Positions 46,128-58,108 of a stretch of 64,000 nucleotides of DNA are shown here, piece by piece (the stretch's first letter is position 1; every line of letters starts with the position of its first letter). The notes below the pieces were generated by a model that was not told the origin of the DNA, searched no databases, and worked only from the letters and a program-made list of their open reading frames with translations. Origin of the DNA: Magnolia sinica. Its lineage: Eukaryota > Streptophyta > Magnoliopsida > Magnoliales > Magnoliaceae. The DNA lies in assembly GCF_029962835.1 (NCBI RefSeq), contig NC_080573.1:32171001-32235000 (forward strand), read 5' to 3'. Position numbers and translations under genes: made by a program.

Positions 46128-46851
46128 CAGTGTTTTATGTATCGACAATATCGGCTGATATATCCCACGATGTATCTTGTATCCCACCCATGCGGTATGA
46201 AACACACAAGTAGCCCATATATCCCACATGTTTGATCTAGTGAGCATTTTCGATTTTCGATCCATTTTTTCCGTAAATCATGTTAAATCAGTGTCAAATT
46301 GTTACAAATCTATGATTTTTCATGTTTTAGATTGAGCTTCGATTTTGAGATTTGGAGGAGATGGGCGGAGTTACAGAAAATTGGGGAAAAAAAAAATGAA
46401 ATTTCCCAATTTCTCACAAATCGGTTGCAATCTTTGTGTCCAAACATAAAATCAAACATGTATGTAACCTGATCTAGTGATTCTTTTTTTGCTTTTGAAT
46501 GTATTGCTTGTGTTTACACGTCTTCTTACATTTATAAATTATATGAATAGACCTTGAATATACTTGCATCAATTCAGTTAGACAACGCATAAATTAGGAC
46601 TGCATACAATGAAAACCTATTTTATGCACTTGTTTTTTTTTGTAATGTTTTGATTTATAAGTGTATTGATGTCTTTTTTAACAATCATTGAAGTTTCATC
46701 GAAAAATTCGATCGATTTCCCAATGTTTCCCCATGTTTCCAACAACAATGATATATTACGCGATACAACCGATATATCCCATGCGATAACTGATACGTAT
46801 TTGTATCCCAAGGGTGCAATACGTAACGCGATACCAATATTTTGAACACCG
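46128..46851. mobile_element. hAT-type element, 724 bp, upstream of RGTB
   Basis: TIRs CAGTGTTTTATGTATCG and TTTTGAACACCG. Exact 8-bp target duplication GCCTAGAG at 46120-46127 and 46852-46859. Subterminal GATATATCCC motifs. Related to the element at 49009-49997 but in the opposite orientation. It starts about 250 bp upstream of the RGTB ATG. Confidence 0.88.
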
Positions 46852-47239
46852 GCCTAGAGGAGTCTCACCTATAAGTTTTCAAGAAAAGTCCCTCTTCTAG
46901 AATGTTTTCTAGTCTCAAAAAGAAGAAAATAACTATATTCGATTGAATCACCAAAAACATTGTCTTTAATCTTCTGTGTGGCTATATAGCCTTTAAAAGG
47001 TCCTACATCGAACCAAAGATATCGATAAAAACCCCACTGGCTCCCACATAAAACTATCCTAAAATATCTTAAGTTGAAATAAAGAGGATGAAATGAGGAA
47101 ACAAAGGAGTCTAAATAAACATAAACTAAAATTATATATATGGATAACGATGGGTTGGGGCAAAAGAGGCGAGTAGCATAAGAATGTCCATACTGGCCCA
47201 AGTGTAGTTCACCTAAGTAGGTCTCGGCTTGAGCATAGA

Positions 47240-48720
47240 GCCCATCTCAACCTATATTTTAGATTCTTTGTGGCAGGCCAATTGGTTAATATCTATTAAG
47301 GGTGCAACTGCAACTCGGGTACGTTGGATCAAGTTGATGGTCAATTGAAGCCAACCCAACCTCAAGAGAAGTCAGTCTAAGCCCAATGAAACCCTTGATC
47401 CAACCAAAGCCTAACCCAAGGTACTGAATACTAAACCCTAGTACAGTTTGGGTTGGGTTAGTTTATATCACGTTGGGCTAAATTAACACTTGCAACTAGT
47501 AATCTAACATGTGAAATCAAACATCTAGCCCATTAGCACGTTTTAATACTGCGACCCGCATAGCAGAGTCCACAAGATAGACAATTCCTATCATCGAGAC
47601 TGCTCAACATATGGCCCTAGGTAAGTTCCAATCATGAAACTCTATTTTCCATGTATGGATGGCTCTGATCATGGACCCAATTTAGCATATAGTATATAGA
47701 CAGTTTCAATCATGAAACCTATTTTCCATGCATGGCAAGATTTTAGGTTTATAACAAGTATATTAGTCATAAAAGATATGCATATGAATATAAGGTTAGG
47801 ATGCCCTGGTCACAAACCAAACCCCCAACCTGGGTTGAGCCAAAGATTTTTAGCTCAAGCTTAACCCAACCTAGCAGGTTTATATTATTCCTAAATATGT
47901 AAATATATGTATTTAGGCATGTCTTAAAGTTTCACTGAAAAATTCTACCCTTTTCTCCTACGTTTCCGGTTATCGACGATAACGATATTTTATCTTTATC
48001 TCCAACCAACGAAACTTGTAGCGATAACGACAACTCGAACACTGGTCCAACCCCAAGTTACACCCCTAGTGCCTACGGCCTTAGTATTGCGATAGCAAGA
48101 TAGGCCTATCCTATAGTTCCTGTTCATAGCTTATGGTCTGCGCCAGGCTTTAACTTAAGCCCTTGGACTCATCCCACATTTCAGGACTGGATATTCTTCA
48201 ATCTAGTCAAACCCTAATAAATTGGCATGGACTGTGATGATTATGCATGATCTAAACTCCAGCCCAGCCGCCAACTTTTGTGCAAGATCTAAGTTGTTCA
48301 TTAAGTGTACTCTATAATGCATTGTCTATGACAAAATTGTCCTTGATATCCTAAACAGACTAGCTGACAGACTCTTAAATGAACCCCGGCCCTGTTAGTA
48401 AATGGGTTTAAATTTTAGGTCCAAGCCCAGCCGTCAGGTCTAGTGTTCCAGCCCAACCCCAGTCCAAATCAGTCCATGCCCGAAAGCCTAATGGGCCAGC
48501 TCAACCCATTGACAACCCTAACCTTAGTACTAAGCTAATAAGCCTGGCTTAGCCCATGACTGCTCTTTGCTCACGGGCTGGGCTAGGCTTGAACTGGAGC
48601 CCTTAGACCTAATCCATGGGTCGTGCCTAGATATGCTTCAAACCGTCGACACCCTATGGGGTCCATGATCAAGTAATCCAAGATCCAAACCGTTGATTAG
48701 ATGGGCACCACCATGTATAG
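47240..48720. repeat. Cluster of hAT-like MITE fragments
   Basis: GGGTGCAACTGCAACTCGGG (about 47307) and AAGTTACACCCCTAG (about 48053) look like the two ends of one element; inside it, 47930-48045 resembles an end of the 46128/49009 family (CGAACACTG). Runs of GGGCTGGGCTAGG and CCCAACCC to 48660 resemble the interior of 9580-10101. Target duplications were not found. Confidence 0.4.
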
Positions 48721-49008
48721 GGTTTCCCTAAAATCTTGCTAATTTGAATTTTGTACGCCTATGGTCACTGAGGCATCCAATGTAGTAACAGTTGCACAAT
48801 ATTTACCATGCATAGGCAGGTACAACCAATGAATGGTGGGGATCTTGCAATCTCTACGTTTTGTGGTTGGTGGCCCACCTAAAGTGGATCCTTTGACATG
48901 TGCTCTAGATGGATGTCCATCTGTTAACATAACGTGGGATGGCCAAAGCATCAACAGTATAGAGCTTTCCCAAGCCCACATGCACCTCCAACTATTGGCA
49001 GTTAGCAC

Positions 49009-49997
49009 CAGTGTTCGAAATATCGGTATTGCATTATGTATCGCATCCTTGGGATATAGGCACGTATCGGTTATCGCAAGGGATATATCATTTGTATCGA
49101 ATAATTTATCACACTTTTTGGGAAACATGGGGAAATGGTTGAATTTTTCAATGAAACTTCAGGGATTGTTAAAAAAAAAAAAAAAAGAGAGACCTTAATA
49201 CACATTTTTAAATTATAACATCTCAAAAAAAAAGTGTACATAATAGTTTTCCTTTGTATAGGGTCCTAAGCTATGTGTTTCTAACTGAACTGATACAACT
49301 ATATTCAAATTGAATGCATAACATTTAGAGTGTAAGTGATGATCATTTCATCAAACACTCCTAAATACTTCGAAATTAGTCTCAATTGACAGCTGGTTGA
49401 AGGAAAATTTCGAGAGAGAAAAACAATATTTTAATAAAAAAATTATTAATTTTAATTAAAAATAATTATTATTTCCAATAATTGACAGGGACTTGAGAAA
49501 TTAGTGGATCAGCCCTCATACATGCTTGATTTCATGTTTGGAGTACACCATTGCAAGCAAATTGGGAGAAATTGGGGAAATTTTGAATTTTCCGCAAATC
49601 GGATCACCTACACTCAAATTTTGAAATTAGAGGGTTTGCGATGATCATTTCATCAAATACCTCCTAAATACTTTAAAAATTAGACTCAATTGACAGCTGG
49701 TTGAAGGAAACTTTCGAAGAAAAACATGGAGAACAAGAAGAACCAATGGATATCGAAACCAAAGCTCCAACTCTATGATTTTTCATACAAAACATGAAGA
49801 GCTGATGGATTTGTAACCATTTGATGCTGATTTAACATCTTTTCAACCAAAAAAAAAGAGGATCGGATATTGAAAATGCTCACCAGATCGAACATGTGGG
49901 ATATTTCAACACTACATATGCATTTTGTATCACATAGGTGGGATACAAGATATATCATGGGATATATCGGCCGATATCGTCAATATTTAAAACATTG
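49009..49997. mobile_element. hAT-type element, 989 bp
   Basis: TIRs CAGTGTTCGAAATATCGG and ATATTTAAAACATTG. Flanks GTTAGCAC (49001-49008) and GTTAGTAC (49998-50005) differ by one base. Its right end is the reverse complement of the left end of 46128-46851. No transposase frame. Confidence 0.85.
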
Positions 49998-50449
49998 GTT
50001 AGTACCATGTGTGACATCCAGGCCGTGCATTAGGTGGGCCATGCCATCCTGATAACTTGCACTGATTATCAAGTTGGTCAACTCATCAGGTAGGTCAGGT
50101 ATGCAAGAAAGAAAAATGGACGGTTTAGAAAAATATTTGCCACGGTCCAATTCAACACATGTGTGGTCAACCTGTTCAGCAGACCCACATGATCTTTAAG
50201 TCAGGCCAATTATTTTTATTTATTGGGCCTGGAAGTCAAGGCGTCAAATCTTCTTTGGTTAAATATGGATTGTGGCGCTACTTTCTACTTTAACCATCCA
50301 ATTTCAAGACACCACCAATCAAGGGATCATATTGTCCCATTGGAAGATTTTGGTGGATATCTCCATGTATAGTTGAGTCCATATTAATGGTCCTATATCA
50401 CCAATCCACATGCCCATTTATACAAACTGATAGTTGAAACAGTGTGTCA

Positions 50450-50981
50450 GGACTCGGATTGCGTAGTGTAGAAAACAACACCTACGTGGCAAAGATATGT
50501 GGGCCCCACCATGTTGTATGTGTTTTATTCATGCTGACCATCCATTTTTCCATAACATTTTAGTGCATGAACCCAGAAATTAGGGACATCCAAGGCTCAA
50601 GTGGACTACACCATAGGAAGCAGTGGGGATGATTACTCCAACCGTAGAAACGTTCCTAGGGCCCACGTGATGTTTATTTTCCATTCAACCCATTGATAAG
50701 ATCACAAAGACCAGGATGGATGTAGGAAAAACACAAATACCAGCTTGATCCAAAACTTTTGTTGCCACCAAGAAGTTTCCAATGGTAAGCGTTCAATCGC
50801 CACTGTTTCCTGTGAAGTGGTCCACCTGAGATTTCGATCTGCCTCATTTTTGGGCTCATGAACTAAATGATCGGTAAAAATGGATGGACAGTATGGATAT
50901 GACACAGACATCATGGTGGGGCCCACACAGCTTTGCCACGTCAACATAGTATTCGCTCCTACACGAAGCAATCCGAGTCTG
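50450..50981. repeat. Foldback MITE family A (full) with outer inverted repeats
   Basis: Outer arms GGACTCGGATTGCGTAGTG and GAAGCAATCCGAGTC, then CACGTGGCAAAG-like inner links, then the usual arms (GTGGGCCCCACCATGTTG and CATGGTGGGGCCCAC). As in the 3920-4450 copy, an extra pair of arms lies outside the family A arms, but its sequence differs. Confidence 0.78.
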
Positions 50982-50989
50982 TATCTCTC

Positions 50990-51115
50990 TCTCCATTTCT
51001 CTACCTTGGCCTCTCTCTCTCTCTCTGAAGAAGAAGAGATATCTCTACCTCAGCTCGATTTCTCTCCCTTGGTGCCTCTCTCTCTGAAGAAGAAGAAGAG
51101 GGGCTTTTCTAGGTA
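50990..51115 (+). other. CT-rich leader-like tract
   Basis: Two CTCTCTCTCTGAAGAAGAAGA blocks end in TTTTCTAG followed by GTAAGCTT, a good donor. It could be a 5' UTR exon of an unseen plus-strand transcript, but no coding exon follows before gypsy sequence. Confidence 0.3.
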
Positions 51116-51559
51116 AGCTTCCATGTCTCGAAATGGTGTTATCTTGTTTCTTTCTCGGACTCTCCTACCCCCAATTTTGGCCATGTGGAGCCCAGACACT
51201 CGATCCAGGCCATTGATTCCATCCACGTATGCACTATCCGGGCTATTTATCTGTTGGCCTCGGTTTGTGAAAAACGATTTGCATACACTTGGTTGATCCA
51301 GGCCGCAAACACAATGCAATATGGATGGTTATCCATGCCTTTGACATATGCATTGGATTATGATCTCGGGTAGATGCAAACACAAGCTATGATGTGGGAT
51401 TGTTGGATCATCCGTCAAGGTCCACCAATGGAACCCACATGTTGGCTGATCAAGATGCATGGACAAATTAATGCAAAGCCCGAAAGGGGAAGAAAATATA
51501 TCAAAGAAAAGAAGAAAGAGATTGTGGGAAAGAACCCAACAATCCTCTACCAAAAGCTA

Positions 51560-52035
51560 GAGATCACGAATGCAAGACTGTGAGCAAGCTTAACAGTCCT
51601 CTAGTCTTAAACTAGAGATCACTTCCCCCCTTCAACAACTACTATAGAGAAAATAGAGAATTTTCATAAAATAGATTATCATTCAACTTATCTTATTCCA
51701 TAGGCCTAGGCCTTATTTATAATCAGTCCTTACAATATGTAATAAAAGCTATGAAATCTAAAAATAGAATTCCTTGTTAACCAAGATTTGAAAAATAGGA
51801 AACTACCTAAATAAGAAAGCATTGTAATCAAGGACCTAAATAAGAAAGTAATTAAATAAGAAAATTCTAAAAGTGCTTCCTACCTAATATAAAGATATAA
51901 AAGAAAAAGAAAATTTCATAATGCAGATATTTGAAAGAAAAGGAAAGTGGTGATGGGCTAAAAAGGGAAAGTGGTCCTTTTCTTGTACACATGTGCGGAG
52001 CATGCACATGTGGGATGTGGGGTGATTGCATCAAT
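51560..52035 (-). mobile_element. Gypsy 3' LTR (minus strand)
   Basis: Lies directly after the polypurine-like GCCGGGGGGAA on the minus strand and begins TGATGCAATCACCCC. It has a TATA box (CTGATTATAAATAAGG) at about 51722. The right end near 51560 is approximate. Confidence 0.5.
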
Positions 52036-52650
52036 TCCCCCCGGCTTAGAAAAACTATGCTTCATCGAGTTAATGGAAATGTACTCATAGAGTTTTGAGT
52101 TGATGTGCTTGAAATCCTCTGTTGAAATTCACATGCGGTCGAATCTTAGTCGGCCCTTCCATTTGACAAGAAACTTTTGATATCATCCGTAGCGTGTGAA
52201 AACCATCTGATCATCTAACATATCTTCAATGATTTCTTTGAGTTAGCGTGGTACCTCAGGTATCTGGATAGAGTGTTCTTTCGTGCTCTCATTTGCGTGA
52301 TGTTCAAGATAAACTGTAAGGTCTTCCACATTAAAATGGAGTTGATCCTCATTCAGGGTGGAAGCTCAATTAGGAATGCATTATCACCTAGCTTTTTCAA
52401 AATATGGTAAGGATCTGCCTTTCTGAAGTGGAGCGTTATATAAGAGCCTGCTAGAAACCGCTCAAGCTTAAGTTGCACTATGACTCTATCACTTTCTTGG
52501 AATTGTGTAGAACGCAGTTGAACATTTGCTTGTCCCTTGTAATTTCATTACTAAGGGTGATCTTTCACCTAACATCCTCATATATCTCCTTAACATGCTA
52601 TGCAAAAGCTTTAACATCCTAGCTCGATCGAATCACACTAGGAAGTGGAA
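52036..52650 (-). pseudogene. Ty3/gypsy integrase C-terminus with chromodomain, broken
   Basis: The minus strand reads FRKADPYHILKKLGDNAFLI and ELPP, then the linker, and in another frame FLVKWKGR followed by KLYEYISINS. These are the integrase C-terminal (GPF-like) module and chromodomain of chromoviruses, the part that targets integration to chromatin. Stops and frameshifts separate the pieces, and everything upstream of the integrase end is missing beyond 52650. Confidence 0.75.
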
Positions 52651-53270
52651 TTAAATCGATACGTTGTCGAGGTCACATTCCCGTCGCAAAACTGGATAGA
52701 TTGTAATGCTTTCGTTTCCCAATTTAAATGCTCACGCCGAAATTCTGGCAACATCTCCCCATGTCTCTTTAGATATGTTGATCTTGCATTTTATTCCCAT
52801 GTGATCAAGCATCCACACAAAGTGAGGATATTTGACAATGGAAACAAACGGAAGAAACATATCAAGAGAAAAAATGAGCGATGATGCGCAGAAAAGGCAA
52901 GTGCATTTAAATCAGTAAAATGAAAGCATCTCAATTTATCCAATCTTGAATTGTCCAAACAAGGACAATTTGAGAATTTCCATGCACACTATATCTATGC
53001 CTGGCCACATAGAAACCCTCAAATGGATAATTGATTGTTCTATTCTAGCAAAAACATATCAAAATGTGTAAACTAAAAAAACACAATTTACTCAACAGAC
53101 CATATACTTTGTGTGTATGTGTTTAAAGTGAACCTAGTATTATCTATTATATACTACTAACATACAACCAATATTGGGGCACCATACCATAAGCTGCGAG
53201 AATATCATGTCCCCCTAAACAAGGTATCCTCCATTCATAACATATACTAATATATTATATTATTTTGTTA
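52651..53270. other. No recognised gene or element
   Basis: AT-rich; a 79-codon plus-strand frame at 52645-52884 shows no motif and no splice context. Confidence 0.3.
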
Positions 53271-53274
53271 CATC

Positions 53275-53392
53275 CTTACTCTTGCTCCAGTGGTAGACTC
53301 TCAGGAGTTTCAACACCCAGTCAAGGGTTCGAGTATCCATAGGTGGTGAAATCCCACTATGGGGTGTGTGTGTGTGTGTGTATTATTTTGTT
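53275..53392 (+). mobile_element. tRNA-derived SINE with GT-rich tail
   Basis: An A-box-like TTGCTCCAGTGGTAGACT is followed after about 35 nt by the B-box GGGTTCGAGT, then CCATAGGTGGTGAAATCCC and a (GT)n tail. The order matches polymerase III SINEs. A 3' part of the same family lies on the minus strand at 5745-5845. It is not a tRNA: the acceptor and anticodon stems do not pair. Confidence 0.65.
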
Positions 53393-54179
53393 TATTCCCA
53401 TTCTCAATTGCAAGTATCATTCATCATCCAACTAACAATTAACAACATTTATAAAAATACAAGATATCCAACCAACTTTGTATAACAACTCGCAATTTAA
53501 CCTGCTAGGAAAAATCATGCACCATAATGTCTTACAGCAAAGCGGGTTTTGAGGAGTTACAAGTTGAACCTCTACGCTCAGGATATAAATGAAGCGATAA
53601 AAATATAAATTCAAAAAGATCAATTCAAGGTTTTTAGAACTTATAGTTCACTTAAGCTTTCTATGTTCACCAGAATGAGAGGACATAAAGCACTTGTAGT
53701 TCTGCATAGTGAGAAATTCCTGACGGGACATGTTAGAAGACATCCAATAAAAAGAAATATCATAATTCCATTTCATGAATGACAAAATTGATGGGTATTC
53801 TTGCAAGGTTTCAATAGACTCACTATATTGTGTGTTGCTCACTTAACAAGTGGATTACACCTATGTTTGCTTCAGATGATCATCATGGTGTGGTCCATTT
53901 TCACGAGTGGGATTTCCCAAAAGTGATAAATATGTCCAAGAATAAAATTGTTGTTAAAGACCTATACAGAGTGATAACTGAACATTTCCCTTTATTTTGA
54001 TTTTGGGAACTCATCCATTGATCCACCCCCCCATATAAGTTTCCTTTTTCAGCTGTAACATCAATAATAACGAGTGAGTATATAATATTGGTTACATCTC
54101 ACTAATAATGATTGAGTATTTTGTAGTGTCATGAATGCATGCTAGGGTGGTTGTGGGGTTCGCGTGGGGCACAAGTGTG

Positions 54180-54620
54180 CCTATATGTGACTTAGCAACA
54201 ATGGGTCCCACAATTTAATCAGTTTATTTTGAGTTAATATATGCCACATATACGATTTTGAGTGCAAGTGTATCAAGCGTTTCTGAGTCTTTTCCAGCCA
54301 CCATGAACACTGTGCAAATGTCCCAGGACCATTATGTTCTGATTTTTTTGGAACAATTGCGTGACAGCCCAAACCGTTACCGATACATAACTGTTTTTGT
54401 ATACCTTGCTTGCATCCAACAACATATTTCCCATTAGGAAGTTTAACCAAATCCCATGTTCCATTTTTATGAAGAGCTTCAACTTCTTCCTACATGGCAT
54501 ATTGCGCTTTAAATCAAAAAGATCTTTAGTTAAAATAACAAGCTTCTTCATAAATGTAATGGTAGAAACATATGCCCTATATGATTTGGACAAAGAATTA
54601 TACAATAAGAATCAAGGTAC
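54180..54620 (-). pseudogene. Ty1/copia reverse transcriptase N-terminal relic
   Basis: The minus strand reads LSKSYRAYVSTITF in one frame, then KNMPCRKKLKLFIKMEHGIW overlapping WDLVKLPNGKYVVGCK in another: the WKxAMxEExxALxxNxTWxLVxLPxGKKxVGCKW start of the copia RT. Frameshifts make it inactive. Confidence 0.75.
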
Positions 54621-54790
54621 TCAATAACGGTAAAGGTGGACGTAATAGCCAACCTTATGGCCATTATGATACAGTCCGTAATGGCTCTTACGGCCCTTTA
54701 ATGGTCAAGAATATTTTTGAAGGAGAAATTGTATCGGCTGCATATTAGTCTGTTATGGCCCTGTATTGATCCATTATGGGACTTTTTTTC
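54618..54790. repeat. TAACGG-rich dispersed repeat, copy
   Basis: GGTACTCAATAACGGTAAAG and GGCCATTATGATAC; same family as 27900-28230. Confidence 0.5.
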
Positions 54791-55387
54791 TTCAGGATTA
54801 ACAACCCTATATCAAAACCCAATCATGTACAGGCCGGCAGATTTTTTCTTTTGGCTGATGTCTGACAACTTGACCCCTGATCATGTGAGTTATGAGGGGG
54901 CTCATTTCTGAACCTAGCCTAGCTTCCTGATTCACTGATGAAAGACTCAATCCATCCATAACCCAATCATGTACAAGAAGATCACCAAGCAAAGAAACAA
55001 TCAGGACATTTTTTCCACTCTTCGGGATCATAATGCAATTCAACTACTAGCCCTTCAAAATGTTATCAAGAAACTAAACTGAACAAAGGTATGCACTACC
55101 GAAGGCAGAAATAGATTAAACAGTGCCAGCCAAAACAAAAACAGCACCATGGAAGGATTAGAAGGAAAAAAACCAGTATCCTTGATAATTCCAAAGAAAC
55201 CACAAGAATCCTTGACAACATTGGGTAAAAGACCATGAAACAACTAGTAAACCTGAGACAAATATAATTTCCAATATTAAACACCATATCAGGATGCACT
55301 TCTTTATTTTCAAAGTGATGACTAAGTAATAGACATTACAGAGCATACAATATATTTGCAAAATAAGCACATAAACACAAAGAATAC

Positions 55388-55478
55388 CTAGTTGTGTAAA
55401 TCCCAGCTGCAAGAGCTGTCACTCCCCCAACAGCTACAAGCAACTTATTCTGATCTGTTAGTATAGCCTGCAAACCAC
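55388..55478 (-). CDS. Orphan exon of an ATAD3-like mitochondrial AAA ATPase
   Basis: The 91-nt minus-strand block reads GLQAILTDQNKLLVAVGGVT then ALAAGIYTT, bordered by an acceptor (TTTTACAG) and a donor (GTATTC). This is the membrane-spanning segment before the AAA domain in plant ATAD3-type proteins (mitochondrial inner membrane, nucleoid organisation), where I expect a continuation like REGARVIWGYV. Phases (2 nt at each end) fit that family. No flanking exon was found in the 9 kb on either side, so it is either part of a gene with very long introns or a captured or duplicated fragment. It is open and well conserved, which suggests recent origin or selection. Confidence 0.65.
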
Positions 55479-55859
55479 CTGTAAAAGACAGAATAAATTC
55501 CATTCAGTCAAGATTTGGCAAATCATGGTGTTTAAACCTGCCAACTAAGAATCTCATAAAGTTGTTGGTTTGTGGAGGATAAACATCAGCCATTTGGTTA
55601 TCCATTAAAAAGAAAAGATTCACTTGGTCACATAATACATCTCCTTTAAAAAATCCTAATTAAGGGGCCGTTTGGATGCCTCTAACTTGCGTAAAATAAC
55701 TTTTTTACAGTTTGTGTTTGGGGGAGAAATGTTACAGGTAACAAAGTCTCAACCTGTAACTTTCTATCAGGTATGATTGCAAGAAATGCAACAGAGGAAT
55801 TAGGTGTTTTTCAAGTCACAGGTTACTTTGTTACAGGCAATGGCTATGCATTTCGAATT

Positions 55860-56105
55860 TGGGAGAGGGTGGTGGAAACGCAGCTGCATTGAAAGTGCAC
55901 CTACCTGCTCTGCCCCAACGTCTCCTTCTCCCTCTCTCAGCGTCTCCTTCCCTCTCTCTCTCTCTCTCTCCCCCTCTCTCAGCGTCTACTTCCCTCTCCC
56001 TCTCTCAGCGTCTCCTTCCCTCTCTCTCTCTCTCTCTCCCCCTCTCTCAGCGTCTACTTCCCTCTCCCTCTCTCAGCGTCTCCTTACCTCTCGCCGCTCT
56101 GGCAA
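55860..56105 (+). other. Pyrimidine-rich 5' UTR-like exon
   Basis: A CT-rich tract followed by CGCTCTGGCAAGTAAGCC, with a long T-rich intron-like stretch after it (56600-58200). This is typical of a plant 5' UTR exon and first intron. Two overlapping open frames through the CT repeat are not convincing as proteins. The gene it might serve is uncertain. Confidence 0.35.
55931..56076. repeat. 68-bp tandem repeat, two perfect copies plus start of a third
   Basis: Copies begin at 55931, 55999 and 56067 with CCTCTCTCAGCGTCTCC. Each contains a (CT)n block and CAGCGTCTACTTCC. It lies in a pyrimidine-rich tract that ends in a donor-like GCAAGTAAGCC at about 56103. Confidence 0.9.
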
Positions 56106-56174
56106 GTAAGCCCTAACCCTTGCTTTTTCCACGCGCGGAACGGGGCTGTTTGACAGGGGCGGTTTCCTAACTGC

Positions 56175-56298
56175 GGGGCCCACAGTGATGTACTTTCCTT
56201 ACATCCACACCGTCCATCCGTATTGAAAGCTCATTTTAGAATATGATCCAAAAAATGAAGCTGATCCAAATCTCAAGTGGGCCACACCAAAAGAACTA
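56175..56298. repeat. Foldback MITE family A, one arm
   Basis: GGGGCCCACAGTGATGTAC to CTCAAGTGGGCCACACC; cut by the following short MITE. Confidence 0.6.
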
Positions 56299-56459
56299 GA
56301 GTCCGGATCCTCTGTTGTAGCCTAACAGGCATTCTCTGCTAGTGGCTTTCCCATTGGTCCACGTCATCTTTTATTTAAAATAAATAAATAAAGAAAAAAA
56401 GTTCTGAAAATTTTAACAAAAGAAAAAAAACCGTCGGCTATAACAGAGGATCCGGACTC
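56299..56459. repeat. Short MITE, 161 bp
   Basis: Near-perfect TIRs of about 24 bp: GAGTCCGGATCCTCTGTTG and its complement CAGAGGATCCGGACTC, with an AT-rich interior. Target duplication not resolved. Confidence 0.8.
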
Positions 56460-56999
56460 CGAAAGAAAAAGCGAAAAGAAAAGGAAAAAAGAAAAAACAA
56501 AGAAATTCCTACGCAAAAATCCAACTTCTCCCATTTAAGACGGAAGCATTTATCGTACTCTCAAAAAATGAACTGTCTTCATTCAATGAGTTTTAGCTGT
56601 TTTCAAGGTATCACATCTTTTTCTCTTCTTTTTTTTTTCCCTAAATTTTACTATTTATATTTTATTATTAACATGGCACTTAAATCAAGAAAAGGATAAT
56701 TGGTTTTTTTTTAATTTTTAATTTGTGAATTTTGATCTTTCAGAATTTTTTTTATTAATTTTATTTGTGAATTTTGTGACAGGTAAGATTTGGGTGGTAT
56801 TCTGTTGATAGATTTTGATTGAATCTTTTGTTTTTTTTTTTTTGGTGGGTTTAGTTGGTTCTTTTTTTTATTATTATTTTTTTATTTTTTGCTATCTCGA
56901 ATTATTTTTACAACCCTAGACTTTGGTTGAAATGTTATGATTTTTTGTCCATTTTTTGGTGGTTTTTTTTTTCTTATTGTGAATTCTTTTGGGGTTTTG

Positions 57000-57670
57000 G
57001 TTTCGGTTTTTGGTGAATTGAGTTGTGTTTTAATGTCAAAGATTATGTCTCTGTTCTGATTTTTGGTAAATCAGCTGTTTGTTTGTTTTGGTTTTTTTTT
57101 TTTTTTTTTTTAATTTTTATGGTTTTATTATTTAAAGATTTTGTTTGGGGTGAATTATTAATTTTGGGTGTTGGGTGAATTTGGGTTCTTTTTTCATGTC
57201 TTAAATCATGCCATTATTCTGACTTTGGAAGATCACATGGTAGGTCCATGATTCTATTATCTATTTTGTGTTTTCTTTTGTAAATCTCTTACATTGGGGG
57301 GATCTGTATTTTGGTTTCATTTTGTAATGTTTGGTGAATTGGTTTATTTATTTATTTATTTCATATCTGAAATCATGCTATTGTTCTAATTTTGGTAGAT
57401 CACACGGTGGGTTGTTGGTCATTTTGCATGATTTTATTGTTGTTTCTTGTATGTGTCTGTGTCTGTGTTTATGTTTTTTTTTTTTTGGTAAATCTCTAAT
57501 ATTGGGGGGATTTTTATTTTGTAATGTTTGGTGAATTGGGTTTTTTTTCCATGTCTTAAATCATGTCATTGTTTTGATTTTGGTAGATCACACAGTGGGT
57601 TGTTAGTCATTTTCATGATATTATTATTATTTTAATATATCTTATATAGGGGGGATTTTGATTTTGGTTT
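57000..57670. repeat. Diverged tandem repeats of about 170-190 bp in a T-rich intron-like stretch
   Basis: TTTGGTGAATTGG, CTTAAATCATGCCATT, TTTTGGTAGATCACAC and GGGGGGATTTTGATTTTGG recur in the same order at about 57172, 57331 and 57527, with an older copy before 57060. The surrounding 56600-58000 is T-rich without coding sequence. Confidence 0.75.
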
Positions 57671-58108
57671 AATTTTCTAGTGTTTGTTATATTGGTGTAT
57701 TCTGATTTGGTATGACTTTCTGTTTTTTTTTTTGGGTTTCTAACAGTCTGATGAGTAATTACGCTTTTTTTTTTTTAAAAAAAAATTATTTTTCTCTTTC
57801 ACATAACGGCATGTTTTGATTAGATCTTTGATGTTGAGATGACTTTGCTTTGAAATTTCTGTAAAAAGTAAGTTTTCATGTTTCTGATCTTTGAATTCTC
57901 ATGGTTTGGATGGATCTTGCTGATTGATTCTTTTCTTCTTCTTCTTCTTCTTCTTCGTCTTCTTTTTTTTTTTTTTTTTGGTGTTTTGTTTTACAAGGAA
58001 AAGAGACAGCTGGAAGGAATTTGCAATGGGGAGGTTATATTCAAATCATTCCCCCTGAACTTATATTTGCCTGCATTAAATCTTTGAAATTTTAGATTTA
58101 GCTTAGAT

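Noticed and set aside
52645-52884. 79-codon plus-strand frame
   Set aside because: No motif, no splice context and next to gypsy debris.
53283-53350. tRNA gene
   Set aside because: A and B boxes are present but the acceptor and anticodon stems do not pair; it is the head of a SINE.
55804-56116. Plus-strand frames of 101 and 85 codons
   Set aside because: Both are translations of the 68-bp CT-rich repeat, which is not a multiple of three and reads as Ser/Leu/Pro.
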